Positions 23,968 to 33,382 are shown, numbered from the stretch's first letter. The stretch is 51,666 bases of DNA from Sulfurospirillum sp. UBA12182 (GCA_002742765.1 DLUF01000059.1:64125-115790), one strand, 5' to 3'. The notes: generated from the letters alone by a model not told the origin. Numbers and translations are program-made.

Positions 23968-24005
23968 CATGAATCAATGAAAAAAGAATTTATTTGATTT
24001 ACAAT
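23964..24005 (+). promoter_or_regulatory. Class II Crp/Fnr-type promoter of the second regulator gene
   Basis: TTGAC-ATGA-ATCAA at 23964-23977 overlaps the stop codon of regulator 1. The -10 TACAAT at 24000-24005 follows after 22 nt, giving a box centre near -41.5. GGAAGT precedes the ATG at 24033. Confidence 0.75.
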
Positions 24006-24032
24006 AAAAAATTTGGCATTGTAGGAAGTAAA

Positions 24033-24697
24033 ATGAACGAAAATGAGGTTTTAGACTATCTAAAAGAGGTGAATTTTTTTCTAAATTAGATGAACAAATT
24101 CTCCTAGAACTTTCTTCTTGTGCAAAGATTCAAAAAAGAAACGCTATGGATATCTTGTTTTACGAAAAAGAGGATAAACAAGAGGTTTATTATCTAGTGA
24201 GTGGTTCTTTGAAGTTTTACAAAGTAGATAGATTTGATAATGAGATATTTTTATATAAGCAAGAGGGAAACTCTCTTATCTACAATGTTTCTAAACTTTG
24301 CAGCGAGTATACTATAAGTTGTTATTCTAATGCAGAGTTTTTGGAAGATAGTGAAGTCATCATTTTTGATAGTCAAAGGTTTCAAGAACTTATCGCTACA
24401 CATCCTATGTTTATGAAGATGATTTTAAAAGAGTCTTTTATGATGATTCAAAAACTTCAGTGTATCATCTCTCGAGATATCGTCTATGATGGTACAGCAA
24501 AAGTTGCACATATGCTAGCAAATGACCTCCATAACTTCAACAAACTTAAAAAACATGAAATTGCTTATATGCTTCATATTCAGCCAGAAACACTCTCAAG
24601 AATTTTGAAAAAACTTATAAGAAGTGATATCATTGAGATTGATAAAAATAACGTAGTTATATTAGATTTGGAAGCTCTAAAAGAGATATATGAGTAG
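24033..24697 (+). CDS. Crp/Fnr family regulator 2, interrupted by a frameshift at a T7 tract
   Basis: The natural start is ATG 24033 (MNENEVLDYLKEVNF), but this frame stops at TAG 24087-24089. The matching downstream frame runs to 24697 and contains the rest of a Crp/Fnr protein (LFYEKEDKQEVYYLVSG; HTH with PETLSRILKKL). Reading one T twice in the T7 tract at 24074-24080 joins them into an intact 221-residue protein whose joint (NFFSKLDEQILLEL) aligns with MFSKLCDEGIEKL of regulator 1. The tract, aaT-TTT-TTT in frame, is also a canonical -1 slippery heptamer. Without slippage only an N-truncated form from ATG 24146 would be made, with a weak ribosome site. It has its own Crp/Fnr-type promoter. 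Confidence 0.75.
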
Positions 24698-24709
24698 GGG
24701 AACAAGAAA

Positions 24710-26083
24710 ATGATAAAACCATCAGGAATAGCAAATAAGCTAAAATACATCGGGGGGATTCTCTCTTTTATCATCATTGCGGTTATAGTTTTAAATGTCA
24801 TTATGAATGATAAGAGTAAAAAAGATTCACTTATCATTAACATCGCTGGGAAACAAAGGATGCTTACTCAAAAAATGAGTAAGGAGATTTTTTATCTTAA
24901 ACAAAAAGACAGTATTGATTTTAGGGAATTAAACAGTGCTGTTGATGAGTTTAGCGAAAATCTCAAAGACCTTTTAGAAGGAAACAGTGTCAAAGGAATC
25001 TATCATCCACAAGATGAAAAGATAGAAGCAAAACTCCAAAAAGTTCAAAAAATCTGGTTTCCGTTTAAAGAAAAAATAGAAGCATTAAAAAAGCTGATAC
25101 AAGAGAATCAACCAGATATCGAATCTTTAACACAAAAAAATACATATCTTTTAAATCTCTCTGATGAGATAGTAAAGGTTATGGTTAAACACAATATGGA
25201 AGGTGTTTATATAGATTTTTCTGGTCGTCAAAGAATGTTATCTCAGAGAATGGGTCTTTTTATGGAGAGATATCTTAGAACTGACAATAAAGATGATTAT
25301 CTCAAATTTAAAAATGCAAGAGATTTATATGAGAAGACACTTTTGAGATTTATCAATGACGAGAGTGTCAAAGCTATCAAACAAGTTAATGATAAAGTTA
25401 TCGAATGTCACGGATACTGGCAAGAGTATGATGCTTATATCCACAAAGTGTTAAAACGAACAAATAGCATCAATGAAGCCATAGCTTATATCTATGAAAA
25501 GAACATAGAACTTTTAAATACAATGGATAGGGCAGTATGGCTCTATACAGAATATAGTGAAAAAAAGACTGCGATGTTTGATAAAATCCAGTACTTTGCG
25601 CTTATCATTGTTTTAGTGATTATCCTTTATACTTTCCTCATCACTAAAGAGGTTGTAACACATTTAAATGACTTCGTAAAGCAAGCAAAGGCACTCGAAG
25701 AGGCTGATTTGAGTGCTCTTAGCAAAGCAGATATACTTGTAGATGAAGAGAGTGAAGATGAGCTTAAAGTTGCCTCTACGCATATTAGTAACTTCGTACA
25801 AAAAGTTAACTCAGCGATGAATCACTCCCAAGATGCGATTAGTAAAGCAGAAGCAGCTGTCAAAGAGTTACAGTACTTAGCCGATGATGTGGAAAATGCC
25901 TTAGATGGGCTCAATATCGATGAAATCGAAAAGAGTAACTTTGATAAAAGAGTTAATGCAACTGAAGATATAGCCATAGAATCGGCTGAAAATCTTTTAC
26001 ATGTAAAGAAAATGCTAGAAAAACTTCAAGCAAATCTAAACTCTTTGATTGAAAAATCAGATAACAATATCTCTTCAAAATAA
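24710..26083 (+). CDS. Membrane sensor-like protein with two PilJ/NarX-type domains and no output domain
   Basis: 457 residues. Membrane spans at about 13-31 and 293-312 bracket a periplasmic region with two PilJ-type motifs, IINIAGKQRMLTQKMSKEI (about 43-61) and IDFSGRQRMLSQRMG (about 166-180), which resemble the P-box of NarX/NarQ nitrate sensors. The cytoplasmic tail (about 313-457) is a helical, HAMP-like coiled coil but lacks kinase, GGDEF or methyl-accepting signalling motifs. Position between two Crp/Fnr genes and nap suggests a nitrate/nitrite-sensing or modulating protein; this is inference. It starts 12 nt after regulator 2. Confidence 0.7.
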   Translation: MIKPSGIANKLKYIGGILSFIIIAVIVLNVIMNDKSKKDSLIINIAGKQRMLTQKMSKEIFYLKQKDSIDFRELNSAVDEFSENLKDLLEGNSVKGIYHPQDEKIEAKLQKVQKIWFPFKEKIEALKKLIQENQPDIESLTQKNTYLLNLSDEIVKVMVKHNMEGVYIDFSGRQRMLSQRMGLFMERYLRTDNKDDYLKFKNARDLYEKTLLRFINDESVKAIKQVNDKVIECHGYWQEYDAYIHKVLKRTNSINEAIAYIYEKNIELLNTMDRAVWLYTEYSEKKTAMFDKIQYFALIIVLVIILYTFLITKEVVTHLNDFVKQAKALEEADLSALSKADILVDEESEDELKVASTHISNFVQKVNSAMNHSQDAISKAEAAVKELQYLADDVENALDGLNIDEIEKSNFDKRVNATEDIAIESAENLLHVKKMLEKLQANLNSLIEKSDNNISSK

Positions 26084-26084
26084 G

Positions 26085-26116
26085 ATATAATACTCCTTTC
26101 CTAAGGAGTATTATAT
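26085..26116 (+). promoter_or_regulatory. Perfect 14-bp hairpin covering the ribosome site and start codon of the LysE-type gene
   Basis: ATATAATACTCCTT, loop TCCT, AAGGAGTATTATAT. The right arm holds the Shine-Dalgarno AAGGAG and the first bases of the ATG (26115), the left arm holds a perfect anti-Shine-Dalgarno CTCCTT. The left arm also contains TATAAT (26086-26091); a transcript starting there would begin in the loop and escape the hairpin, whereas readthrough mRNA from the preceding gene would have its start site closed. Confidence 0.7.
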
Positions 26117-26747
26117 GGAACTGCATACTTGGTTGCTTTTTATCGGTGTAGCTATGGTAGCGATAGTCTCTCCAGGGCCTGCTATCTTGCTAGCTATCAA
26201 CAACTCTGTGATGTATGATTTAAAAGCAGTTGCTCTTTCTTCCTTTGGCAATATATTAGGGCTTTTTACACTCTCAAGTGCTGCGATGTTAGGACTTGGA
26301 GTAGTTTTACATACCTCTGCAACTCTTTTTTTAGGATTTAAAGTTTTAGGTGCTATGTATCTTATCTATATAGGTATAAAACAATTTAGAAATCTCAACA
26401 ACGCTTTTGAATCTTTACATATAAACAAAAAAAAGAGCAAAAAAGAGCTTTTTGGAATTTTTAAAAAAGGGTATCTTGTTTGTGTGACAAACCCTAAACC
26501 TATCATCTTTTTTACAGCACTTTTCCCCTTATTTGTAGACATCAATCATGCTATTTTACCTCAGTTTTTTATCCTTACTTTTACCTTTATGGCTCTATCT
26601 TTTATGACTCTTATGATGTATGCTTATTTTGCAAAGAGTTTAAAATCTTGGTTTGCACTTCCTTCACGAGCTGCTTGGTTTAACAAAATTAGCGGTATCT
26701 TATTTGTAGGCTTAGGTGTAGGGCTTTTAGGCTTAGAGAGAAAATAA
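26115..26747 (+). CDS. LysE/RhtB family amino-acid exporter
   Basis: 210 residues, about six spans, normal length for RhtB-type exporters. Family motifs are visible: VSPGPAILLAINNSVMY near residue 18, GNILGLF near 44, GAMYLIYIGIKQF near 78 and VCVTNPKPIIFFTALFPLFV near 121. It would export an amino acid or derivative; the substrate is not readable. Translation appears to be controlled by the hairpin at its start. Confidence 0.85.
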   Translation: MELHTWLLFIGVAMVAIVSPGPAILLAINNSVMYDLKAVALSSFGNILGLFTLSSAAMLGLGVVLHTSATLFLGFKVLGAMYLIYIGIKQFRNLNNAFESLHINKKKSKKELFGIFKKGYLVCVTNPKPIIFFTALFPLFVDINHAILPQFFILTFTFMALSFMTLMMYAYFAKSLKSWFALPSRAAWFNKISGILFVGLGVGLLGLERK

Positions 26748-26761
26748 CACTCAATTTCTAT

Positions 26762-26804
26762 TTGACTTAGGTCATAGAATTAACATAGTACCAACTGATA
26801 CAAT
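26762..26804 (+). promoter_or_regulatory. Class II Crp/Fnr-type promoter of the nap operon
   Basis: TTGAC-TTAG-GTCAT at 26762-26775 is a one-mismatch palindrome of the Crp/Fnr type. A TACAAT -10 follows at 26799-26804 after 23 nt, centring the box about 42.5 nt before the start. In Campylobacter jejuni the nitrosative-stress regulator NssR uses the related TTAAC-N4-GTTAA. A strong AGGAGG (26823-26828) precedes ATG 26834. Confidence 0.7.
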
Positions 26805-26833
26805 TTTCTTGTAACTCAAATCAGGAGGTATCT

Positions 26834-29635
26834 ATGTCGCTTTCAAGAAGAGACTTTCTAAAGACAACAGCCGCAGCAAGTGCAGCCGCATGTGTGGGCA
26901 TAAGTGTTCCACAATCTGCAAAGGCAGCAGCAGCTCAAACGCAGGCTGATTGGAGATGGGACAAGGCAGTTTGTCGTTTCTGTGGTACTGGTTGTGGTAT
27001 CATGGTTGCTACAAAAGGCGGTAAAATTGTCGCAGTAAAAGGTGATCCGGCAGCTCCGGTCAATCGTGGGTTAAATTGTATCAAAGGATACTTTAACGCA
27101 AAAATCATGTATGGTGCAGACCGCCTTAAAGAGCCATTACTTCGTGTAAATGACAAAGGCGAGTTTGATAAAAATGGTAAATTCAAACCAGTAAGTTGGA
27201 AAAGAGCTTTCGATGAGATGGAAATCCATGCGAAAAAAGCTCTTAAAGCAAGTGGACCAGAGGGCGTAGCTGTATTTGCTTCAGGGCAATACATTATCAT
27301 GGAAGGTTATGCTGCTCAAAAGATGATGAAAGGTGGTTTTCGTTCAAACGCGATAGACCCAAATGCAAGACATTGTATGGCTTCAGCGGTTGTTGGTTTT
27401 TACCAAACATTTGGAATCGATGAGCCAAGTGGATGTTATGATGATATCGAACTTACTGATACTATCATTACTTGGGGCGCAAACATGGCGGAGATGCATC
27501 CGATTCTTTGGTCGCGTGTAAGCGATAGAAAACTAACTGATCCAGAGCGTGTAAAAGTAGTAAATATCTCTACTTATAGACACAGAGGATCTGACCTCTC
27601 AGATATCGAGATTATCTTCTCTCCAAGTACAGACCTTGCATTGTGGAACTACGTTGCAAGAGAAATCGTTTACAATCATCCAGAAGCGATTGATTGGGAT
27701 TTTGTAAAAAAACATATCGTTTTTGCATCACAGCCAGTAAATATCGGCTATGGTATGAGAAGAGCGGGTGAAAAATCCTTAAAAGAGGGAAAATACTCTC
27801 CTGAAGAAATGGAAATTATCAACAAAGAGATGAAAACAATTGTTTCTGAAAAAGAAGCTCCAGCACTTGAACCATTTGGATATAAAAAAGGCGATGTTAT
27901 GGAACATAAGCCAGCTGGATTGAAACACTGGGAAATCTCTTTTGAAGAGTATAAAAAATTCTTAGAGCCATATACACTTGATTATGTTGCTCGTATCTCT
28001 AAAGGTGATCCACTAGAAGACCTTGAAGAGTTCAAAGCAAAACTTCAAACATTGGCAGATTTATATGTTGAAAAAAGTAGAAAAGTAGTAAGTTTCTGGA
28101 CAATGGGTATGAACCAACACACAAGAGGTACTTGGGTCAACACTCTCTCTTATAACGTTCACTTCTTACTAGGTAAACAAGCAAAACCAGGCAATGGTGC
28201 ATTCTCACTAACAGGACAACCAAGTGCTTGTGGAACAGCTCGTGAAGTTGGAACATTCTGTCATAGACTTCCAGCTGATATGATGGTAGCAAATCCAAAA
28301 CATAGAGAAATTGTAGAAAATGTTTGGAAAGTTCCAGCAAAAACACTTAACCCAGTTGGCGACCAACACATTATGAAAATCCATAGAGATATCGAAGATG
28401 GTGTTGTAAAGTTTGCTTGGGTTAATGTTTGTAATCCATATCATGATAGTGCAAATGCAAATCACTGGATTAAAGCAGCACGCCAAATGGATAACTTTAT
28501 CGTTTGTTCTGATGGATATCCTGGAATCTCAGCAAAAGTAGCTGACCTTATACTTCCTAGTGCTATGATCTATGAGAAGTGGGGAGCATACGGTAACGCT
28601 GAACGTCGTACACAACACTGGAGACAGCAAGTTCTTCCAGTTGGCGATGCGATGAGTGATACATGGCAATGGGTAGAACTCTCAAAAAGATTTACAGTCA
28701 AAGATGTATGGGGTGAATACACACTTCGTGGTGGTGCAAAACTTCCTAGCGTTATAGAAGAAGCTAAGAAGATGGGTTACAGCGAAGATACAACTATGTT
28801 TGAAATTCTTTTTGCAAATGAGAGAGCAAAATCTTATAAGATAGACTTAAATGACCCTATCCAAGCTGGATATGACAACAGTGAGTGTATCGGAGATAGC
28901 AGAAATGTTATCGGTTCAGATGGAAAAGTATTTGAAGGTTATCAATTCTTCCTCCATAAATATCTTTTTGAAGAGTATGCAGATTTTGGTCGTGGACATG
29001 CACATGACTTGGCTGATTTTGATACTTATCATAGAGTAAGAGGTCTTAAATGGCCAGTTGTTGATGGTAAAGAGACTCAATGGAGATTTAATGCCAAGTA
29101 TGACCCATATGCGGCAAAAGCGGCAAATGGTGAGGATTTCGCATTTTATGGAACACTTGCTAAAGCCTTAGCGCAAGGAGATTTAAAAGGTATCACAGAT
29201 AAAAATCCAAAATCTCTCAAAAACAAAGCAAAAATCTTTGCACGCCCATATATGGATCCACCAGAGATGCCAGATGATAAGTATGATATGTGGATGTGTA
29301 CAGGACGTGTGTTAGAACACTGGCATAGTGGAACGATGACGATGAGAGTTCCTGAACTTTATCGTGCTGTTCCTGAAGCTCTTTGTTATATGCACCCGCA
29401 AGATGCTACGGCTAAAGGTTTTATTCAAGGTGAAATGATTTGGGTTGAATCTCGTCGTGGTAGAGTAAAAGCAAGAGTAGAGACAAGAGGAAGAAACAGA
29501 ACTCCAAGAGGTCTTATCTTTGTTCCTTGGTTTGATGAAAAAGTGTTTATAAACAAAGTTTGTTTAGATGCTACTTGTCCTCTTTCAAAGCAGACAGATT
29601 ACAAGAAGTGCGCAGTCAAGCTTTATAAAGCATAG
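26834..29635 (+). CDS. napA: Periplasmic nitrate reductase catalytic subunit NapA
   Basis: 933 residues, close to the 924-928 residues of Campylobacter and Wolinella NapA. The twin-arginine signal [16 protein letters not shown] leads to cleavage after QSAKAAA or nearby. The 4Fe-4S ligands are C47, C50, C54 and the Cys in NCIKGYF (about 82); the molybdenum-ligand Cys is in [12 protein letters not shown] (about 176). Insertions such as 310-380 are typical of the epsilonproteobacterial form. It reduces nitrate to nitrite in the periplasm using bis-MGD, receiving electrons from NapB. It is first in napAGHBFLD. Confidence 0.97.
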   Translation: MSLSRRDFLKTTAAASAAACVGISVPQSAKAAAAQTQADWRWDKAVCRFCGTGCGIMVATKGGKIVAVKGDPAAPVNRGLNCIKGYFNAKIMYGADRLKEPLLRVNDKGEFDKNGKFKPVSWKRAFDEMEIHAKKALKASGPEGVAVFASGQYIIMEGYAAQKMMKGGFRSNAIDPNARHCMASAVVGFYQTFGIDEPSGCYDDIELTDTIITWGANMAEMHPILWSRVSDRKLTDPERVKVVNISTYRHRGSDLSDIEIIFSPSTDLALWNYVAREIVYNHPEAIDWDFVKKHIVFASQPVNIGYGMRRAGEKSLKEGKYSPEEMEIINKEMKTIVSEKEAPALEPFGYKKGDVMEHKPAGLKHWEISFEEYKKFLEPYTLDYVARISKGDPLEDLEEFKAKLQTLADLYVEKSRKVVSFWTMGMNQHTRGTWVNTLSYNVHFLLGKQAKPGNGAFSLTGQPSACGTAREVGTFCHRLPADMMVANPKHREIVENVWKVPAKTLNPVGDQHIMKIHRDIEDGVVKFAWVNVCNPYHDSANANHWIKAARQMDNFIVCSDGYPGISAKVADLILPSAMIYEKWGAYGNAERRTQHWRQQVLPVGDAMSDTWQWVELSKRFTVKDVWGEYTLRGGAKLPSVIEEAKKMGYSEDTTMFEILFANERAKSYKIDLNDPIQAGYDNSECIGDSRNVIGSDGKVFEGYQFFLHKYLFEEYADFGRGHAHDLADFDTYHRVRGLKWPVVDGKETQWRFNAKYDPYAAKAANGEDFAFYGTLAKALAQGDLKGITDKNPKSLKNKAKIFARPYMDPPEMPDDKYDMWMCTGRVLEHWHSGTMTMRVPELYRAVPEALCYMHPQDATAKGFIQGEMIWVESRRGRVKARVETRGRNRTPRGLIFVPWFDEKVFINKVCLDATCPLSKQTDYKKCAVKLYKA

Positions 29636-29636
29636 A

Positions 29637-29663
29637 TTTGAAAGTGGCTTTGCTACTTTCAAA
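29637..29663 (+). promoter_or_regulatory. Intercistronic hairpin between napA and napG
   Basis: TTTGAAAGTGGC, loop TTT, GCTACTTTCAAA: a 12-bp stem with one G-U pair, starting 1 nt after the napA stop. An A-rich rather than T-rich stretch follows, so it is not an ordinary terminator. It would fit segmental mRNA stabilisation giving more NapA than NapGHBFLD. Confidence 0.65.
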
Positions 29664-29675
29664 GAAGAAAAAAAT

Positions 29676-29693
29676 ATGAAAGGGTTGTTTTGA
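29676..29693 (+). CDS. Possible five-residue leader ORF coupled to napG
   Basis: ATG AAA GGG TTG TTT TGA encodes MKGLF. It follows a purine-rich AAAGAAGAAA stretch and its stop TGA overlaps the napG TTG start (TTGA), a layout that would let ribosomes finishing the short ORF re-initiate on the weak napG start. No protein function is implied. Confidence 0.3.
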   Translation: MKGLF

Positions 29694-30514
29694 GCAATCT
29701 TAGTAAAAAAGCGACCATTAGTGATAGAAGAAGATTTATATCCCTGATGGCGCAAAGTATCGGATTATCGGCATTAGGCGGAATGATTTGGACTGGGTAT
29801 ATACAAGAAGCAAAGTCAGCACCACTGATTTTGCGACCACCAGGAGCCAAAAATGAGCTTGATTTTTTGCGTATGTGTATCAAGTGTGGGCAATGTGCAT
29901 TAGCCTGTCCATACGATACTCTAAACATCGCAAAACCAGGTGACAATATGCCAGTGGGTACACCATATTTTATACCAAGAGAGATTCCTTGTTATATGTG
30001 TACTGATATCCCATGCGTTCCTGTTTGCCCTACTGGGGCATTGGATGAGAGTAGTGTTTCTAAAGTAGAAGATGGAAGAACAGTTTTGGAGATTAAAAAA
30101 GCCAAGATGGGTTTAGCCGTTGTTGATGAAGAGTCTTGTATCGCATTTTGGGGGATTCAATGTGATGCATGTTATAGAGCTTGTCCATTGCTAGATGAGG
30201 CTATAACACTCGAATACAAAAGAAACACTAGAACAGGAAAACATGCATACTTAGTACCTAAAGTCATCTCTGACGTTTGCACTGGATGTGGTTTGTGCGA
30301 ACGTGCTTGTGTGACCAAGAAGGCAGCTATTTTTGTGTTGCCTCGTGAAGTTTCACAAGGAGATTTAGGAGATCACTATATAAAAGGATGGGATAAAGCT
30401 GATGAGAAACGTTTGAAAAATGTTTCCACAGAGGTTACAACCCAAACAACAAGGAGTGAAAAGACACCACAAGATTATCTAAATGATGATGGAGGGCTAT
30501 TTAACAATGAGTAA
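29690..30514 (+). CDS. napG: Ferredoxin-type protein NapG
   Basis: 274 residues. A Tat signal (SDRRRFISLMAQSIGLSALGG) exports the folded Fe-S protein. Four 4Fe-4S motifs follow: CIKCGQCALACP (about 64-75), CYMCTDIPCVPVCP (about 103-116), CDACYRACP (about 160) and CTGCGLCERAC (about 197). With NapH it replaces NapC in passing electrons from menaquinol to NapB/NapA. The start is TTG 29690, whose TG overlaps the TGA of a five-codon mini-ORF beginning at ATG 29676. The 3' end overlaps napH. Confidence 0.93.
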   Translation: MSNLSKKATISDRRRFISLMAQSIGLSALGGMIWTGYIQEAKSAPLILRPPGAKNELDFLRMCIKCGQCALACPYDTLNIAKPGDNMPVGTPYFIPREIPCYMCTDIPCVPVCPTGALDESSVSKVEDGRTVLEIKKAKMGLAVVDEESCIAFWGIQCDACYRACPLLDEAITLEYKRNTRTGKHAYLVPKVISDVCTGCGLCERACVTKKAAIFVLPREVSQGDLGDHYIKGWDKADEKRLKNVSTEVTTQTTRSEKTPQDYLNDDGGLFNNE

Positions 30515-31325
30515 TTTATGGAAAAATTATAGATTTTTAGCTCTACGCAGATTTGTTCAGATAGGTTTGTTGTTCTTATACTTTAGTGCGAATGCGTATG
30601 GATTTAAGATTTTAACAGGAACACTTAGTTCTTCAAATCTTTTCCAAGCTATTCCCCTCTCAGATCCATTTGCACTTTTGCAAATGTTTAGTGCGGGGGC
30701 AATTTTAAGTATGGACGTTCTTATAGGTGGTTTTATCATTCTTGTTTTTTATATGAGTATAGGTGGACGTGCATTTTGTTCTTGGGTATGTCCGATAAAT
30801 ATGGTAACAGATACTGCAAATTGGCTCAGACGAAAACTATATCTTGATAAGATAGAGAAGAAAGTATGGTTAAGCAAAAATGTAAGATACTGGGTGTTTG
30901 GTCTTGCTTTAGTTCTCTCTTTCTTGAGCGGTGTTGCTGCATTTGAGATGGTTTCACCAATCGCAATGTTGCATCGAGGTATCGTTTTTGGTATGGGTAT
31001 GGGATTTGCGGCGGTACTTTGTCTCTTTTTATTTGACCTTTTCGCTGTGAAAAATGGCTGGTGTGGTCATCTATGTCCGTTAGGAGCTTTTTACTCGCTT
31101 GTCTCAAAGCAAAATGTTCTTGTAGTAAAACACAATCAACCAAATTGTACTCTTTGTATGAAGTGCAAAGATGTATGCCCTGAAAAACAAGTACTTGCCA
31201 TTGTCGGAAAAAGAAGTGGAGATGTTGTTTTTGGGGAGTGTACGAAGTGTGGTAGATGCATCGAAGTTTGTGAAGATGATGCTTTATCATTTGGTGTACG
31301 AGATTATATCAACAAAAATGGATAG
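30507..31325 (+). CDS. napH: Quinol-oxidising ferredoxin-type membrane protein NapH
   Basis: 272 residues from ATG 30507 (GGAGGG 10 nt upstream); an in-frame ATG at 30483 would add eight residues. Four membrane spans, the CSWVCPINM and CGHLCPLGAFYSL motifs characteristic of NapH (about 83-91 and 185-197), and two C-terminal 4Fe-4S sites, CTLCMKCKDVCP and CTKCGRCIEVCE. It should take electrons from menaquinol and hand them to NapG. Overlaps the napG stop by 8 nt. Confidence 0.93.
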   Translation: MSNLWKNYRFLALRRFVQIGLLFLYFSANAYGFKILTGTLSSSNLFQAIPLSDPFALLQMFSAGAILSMDVLIGGFIILVFYMSIGGRAFCSWVCPINMVTDTANWLRRKLYLDKIEKKVWLSKNVRYWVFGLALVLSFLSGVAAFEMVSPIAMLHRGIVFGMGMGFAAVLCLFLFDLFAVKNGWCGHLCPLGAFYSLVSKQNVLVVKHNQPNCTLCMKCKDVCPEKQVLAIVGKRSGDVVFGECTKCGRCIEVCEDDALSFGVRDYINKNG

Positions 31326-31336
31326 GAGATAGAATA

Positions 31337-31939
31337 ATGTTTAGTCAAAAGGCATTAATTGCTACTGCTGCTTTTATAACTTTATTGGTAAGTGGATGTG
31401 CAGTAAGCGAGACTTATAGTGAAGAGTCACTAGGTTTGAGAAAAACAAATCTATACTCAGAAGAAAAAACAGTGGCAGATCCAACTTCATATAGTAAAGC
31501 TGCCCCAGGTGAATCAAAGGTTTATGAGCGTGCTTTTGAAAATGCACCACCTATGATTTCTCATGATGTTGAGGGAATGCTTCCTATAACGATGGAAAAC
31601 AACTCATGTTTAGGTTGTCATGACCCAGCAGTTGCACAATCAGTTGGAGCAACATCAATTCCAAAAAGCCATTTAGCCTCTTTTAGACCGATAACTGAGG
31701 TTGGTAGTGATGGAAAGATTATCATAGAAGGTAAAGAAGTTGCAAATACTTCAGATGTTCTAACAGCAATGCATAAAAGAGATGGTGTAAGTATGGAAAG
31801 ATATAACTGTTCAGCGTGCCATGCCCCACAATCTAACAATGCACCTTTGGTGGAAAATACTTTTACACCAGAGTTTAGAGCTGAAAATGGAGCAAAACGT
31901 TCAAATCTTTTAGACACACTCAATGAGGGTGTTCAGTAG
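31337..31939 (+). CDS. napB: Diheme cytochrome c subunit NapB
   Basis: 200 residues. The N-terminus has the lipobox-like LLVSGC (C21), so it may be a lipoprotein rather than freely soluble. Two heme motifs are present, CLGCH (about 91-95) and CSACH (about 157-161), with downstream histidines for the second axial ligands. It delivers electrons to NapA. The region between residues 21 and 60 is longer than in enterobacterial NapB. An AGGAGAT site lies upstream; napF follows directly. Confidence 0.93.
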   Translation: MFSQKALIATAAFITLLVSGCAVSETYSEESLGLRKTNLYSEEKTVADPTSYSKAAPGESKVYERAFENAPPMISHDVEGMLPITMENNSCLGCHDPAVAQSVGATSIPKSHLASFRPITEVGSDGKIIIEGKEVANTSDVLTAMHKRDGVSMERYNCSACHAPQSNNAPLVENTFTPEFRAENGAKRSNLLDTLNEGVQ

Positions 31940-32431
31940 ATGAGCGATATGCAAAGAAGAGAGGTCTTTACCTCTCTTGCTTCGAGATTTAGAAAAGATA
32001 AGGAGGTCACTTTAAGGCCTCCTTATTATGAGAATATATCTCTTTTTGATAAAGAGTGCCTTACATGTAAAGAAAAAACATGTGTCACTTTTTGTGAAGA
32101 AGAGATTATCTGTATAGACGAAAAAGGAAGACCTTATCTTGAGTTTAAAAATAGTGGTTGTACTTATTGTGATAGCTGTGCTAGCGCATGTAGTAAAGAG
32201 GTATTAAATTTTTTAAATAAAAAACAAATAGATGCCCAATTTAGTATCGATACAAAAACTTGTCTAAGCTGGAATGAGACGATTTGCAGTAGTTGCTTAG
32301 ATGTTTGCGATCAAAGAGCAATTAAGTTTTTTGGTATGTTTCGCCCCATCGTAGATATGAGTCTTTGCAATAGTTGTGGATTTTGCATCGCCCCTTGTCC
32401 AAGTGATGCGATAGCGATAAAAGGAGTGTAA
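31940..32431 (+). CDS. napF: Cytoplasmic ferredoxin-type protein NapF
   Basis: 163 residues with Cys clusters CLTCKEKTCVTFC (about 35-47), CTYCDSCASAC (about 74-84), CSSCLDVC (about 113-120) and CNSCGFCIAPCP (about 141-152), fitting three or four Fe-S clusters. NapF helps mature NapA in the cytoplasm. The gene begins immediately after the napB stop. An internal TTACATGTAA occurs at 32061-32070. Confidence 0.88.
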   Translation: MSDMQRREVFTSLASRFRKDKEVTLRPPYYENISLFDKECLTCKEKTCVTFCEEEIICIDEKGRPYLEFKNSGCTYCDSCASACSKEVLNFLNKKQIDAQFSIDTKTCLSWNETICSSCLDVCDQRAIKFFGMFRPIVDMSLCNSCGFCIAPCPSDAIAIKGV

Positions 32432-33382
32432 ATGAGATATCTTATCTATCTTTTGTGTGTTGTTTTTTCTTATGCTAGTGTTTTAAGCCCGCAAAAGCTT
32501 ATCGAAGCTAGGGGAAATGTTATAGATTTAGGAGTTTATGGGAACAAACTCATAGCAGGAAGTGCAAGTGGAACTTTAGAAGTTTTTGATATAAATGATG
32601 GCTCAAGACTTATGGAAGTTCAGTTTGATAAGATAAAAGATTTTATGGGAGATTTGATTTATCCTAAAGTTTTCTCTGTTGATTATGACCCTAAAACTAA
32701 CGCATACATAGCCGTGGTACAAGCCCAAAGTGGAGCTAGAGAACTTGTACATGTAAAAGATGATATCGTAACTAAACTCATAAATAAAGATGAAAATCTC
32801 TATATCTCAAAAGCAAAATTTCTCAACAACAACAGAGTGCTGCTAGGGCTTTTGAGCAATGAGATTATCCTATATGATATCGCTAAAAAAGAGCAGATAT
32901 ATAGATTTCAAGTAAATTTTTCTCATTTTTCTGATTTGAAAGTGAGTGAAGATAGAAGATTCGCACTTAATGGCTGTGAATCAGGGGAGTTAAGCTTGAT
33001 AGATGTCGAAAAGGGAAAGATTATCAAAGTTCTCAAAGGTGGCAATGTTGATAACACTTACAAAGTGGACATAAAAAATGGCTATGCACTAGGGGCAGGA
33101 CAAGATAGAAGAGGGATAATATATAAGATAAGTACAGGATCATTTATAAGATTTGATGCACCATTTCTTATCTATGCAGGAGCTTTAAGCCCTCAAGCAA
33201 AGTTCGCAGCATTTGCTTTTACCCAAGAGAATGATATAGTCGTTTTTGATTTAGCAAGTCAAAAAAAGTTACACACACTAAAAGGACAAAAAAGTACACT
33301 CAATAGTATAGTTTTTTCTAGTGAAAAAGAGCTTTTTAGTGGAAGTGATGATAAATACATAATAAAATGGAGGATACCATGA
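32432..33382 (+). CDS. napL: Nap accessory protein NapL (WD40-like, periplasmic)
   Basis: 316 residues: a cleavable signal peptide (MRYLIYLLCVVFSYAS) followed by a beta-propeller-like repeat protein, with repeated motifs such as GTLEVFDI, ELSLIDVE and NDIVVFDL. NapL occurs only in epsilonproteobacterial nap operons and its role is not well known; a modest effect on nitrate reductase activity has been reported for Wolinella. It overlaps napD by 4 nt. Confidence 0.85.
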   Translation: MRYLIYLLCVVFSYASVLSPQKLIEARGNVIDLGVYGNKLIAGSASGTLEVFDINDGSRLMEVQFDKIKDFMGDLIYPKVFSVDYDPKTNAYIAVVQAQSGARELVHVKDDIVTKLINKDENLYISKAKFLNNNRVLLGLLSNEIILYDIAKKEQIYRFQVNFSHFSDLKVSEDRRFALNGCESGELSLIDVEKGKIIKVLKGGNVDNTYKVDIKNGYALGAGQDRRGIIYKISTGSFIRFDAPFLIYAGALSPQAKFAAFAFTQENDIVVFDLASQKKLHTLKGQKSTLNSIVFSSEKELFSGSDDKYIIKWRIP

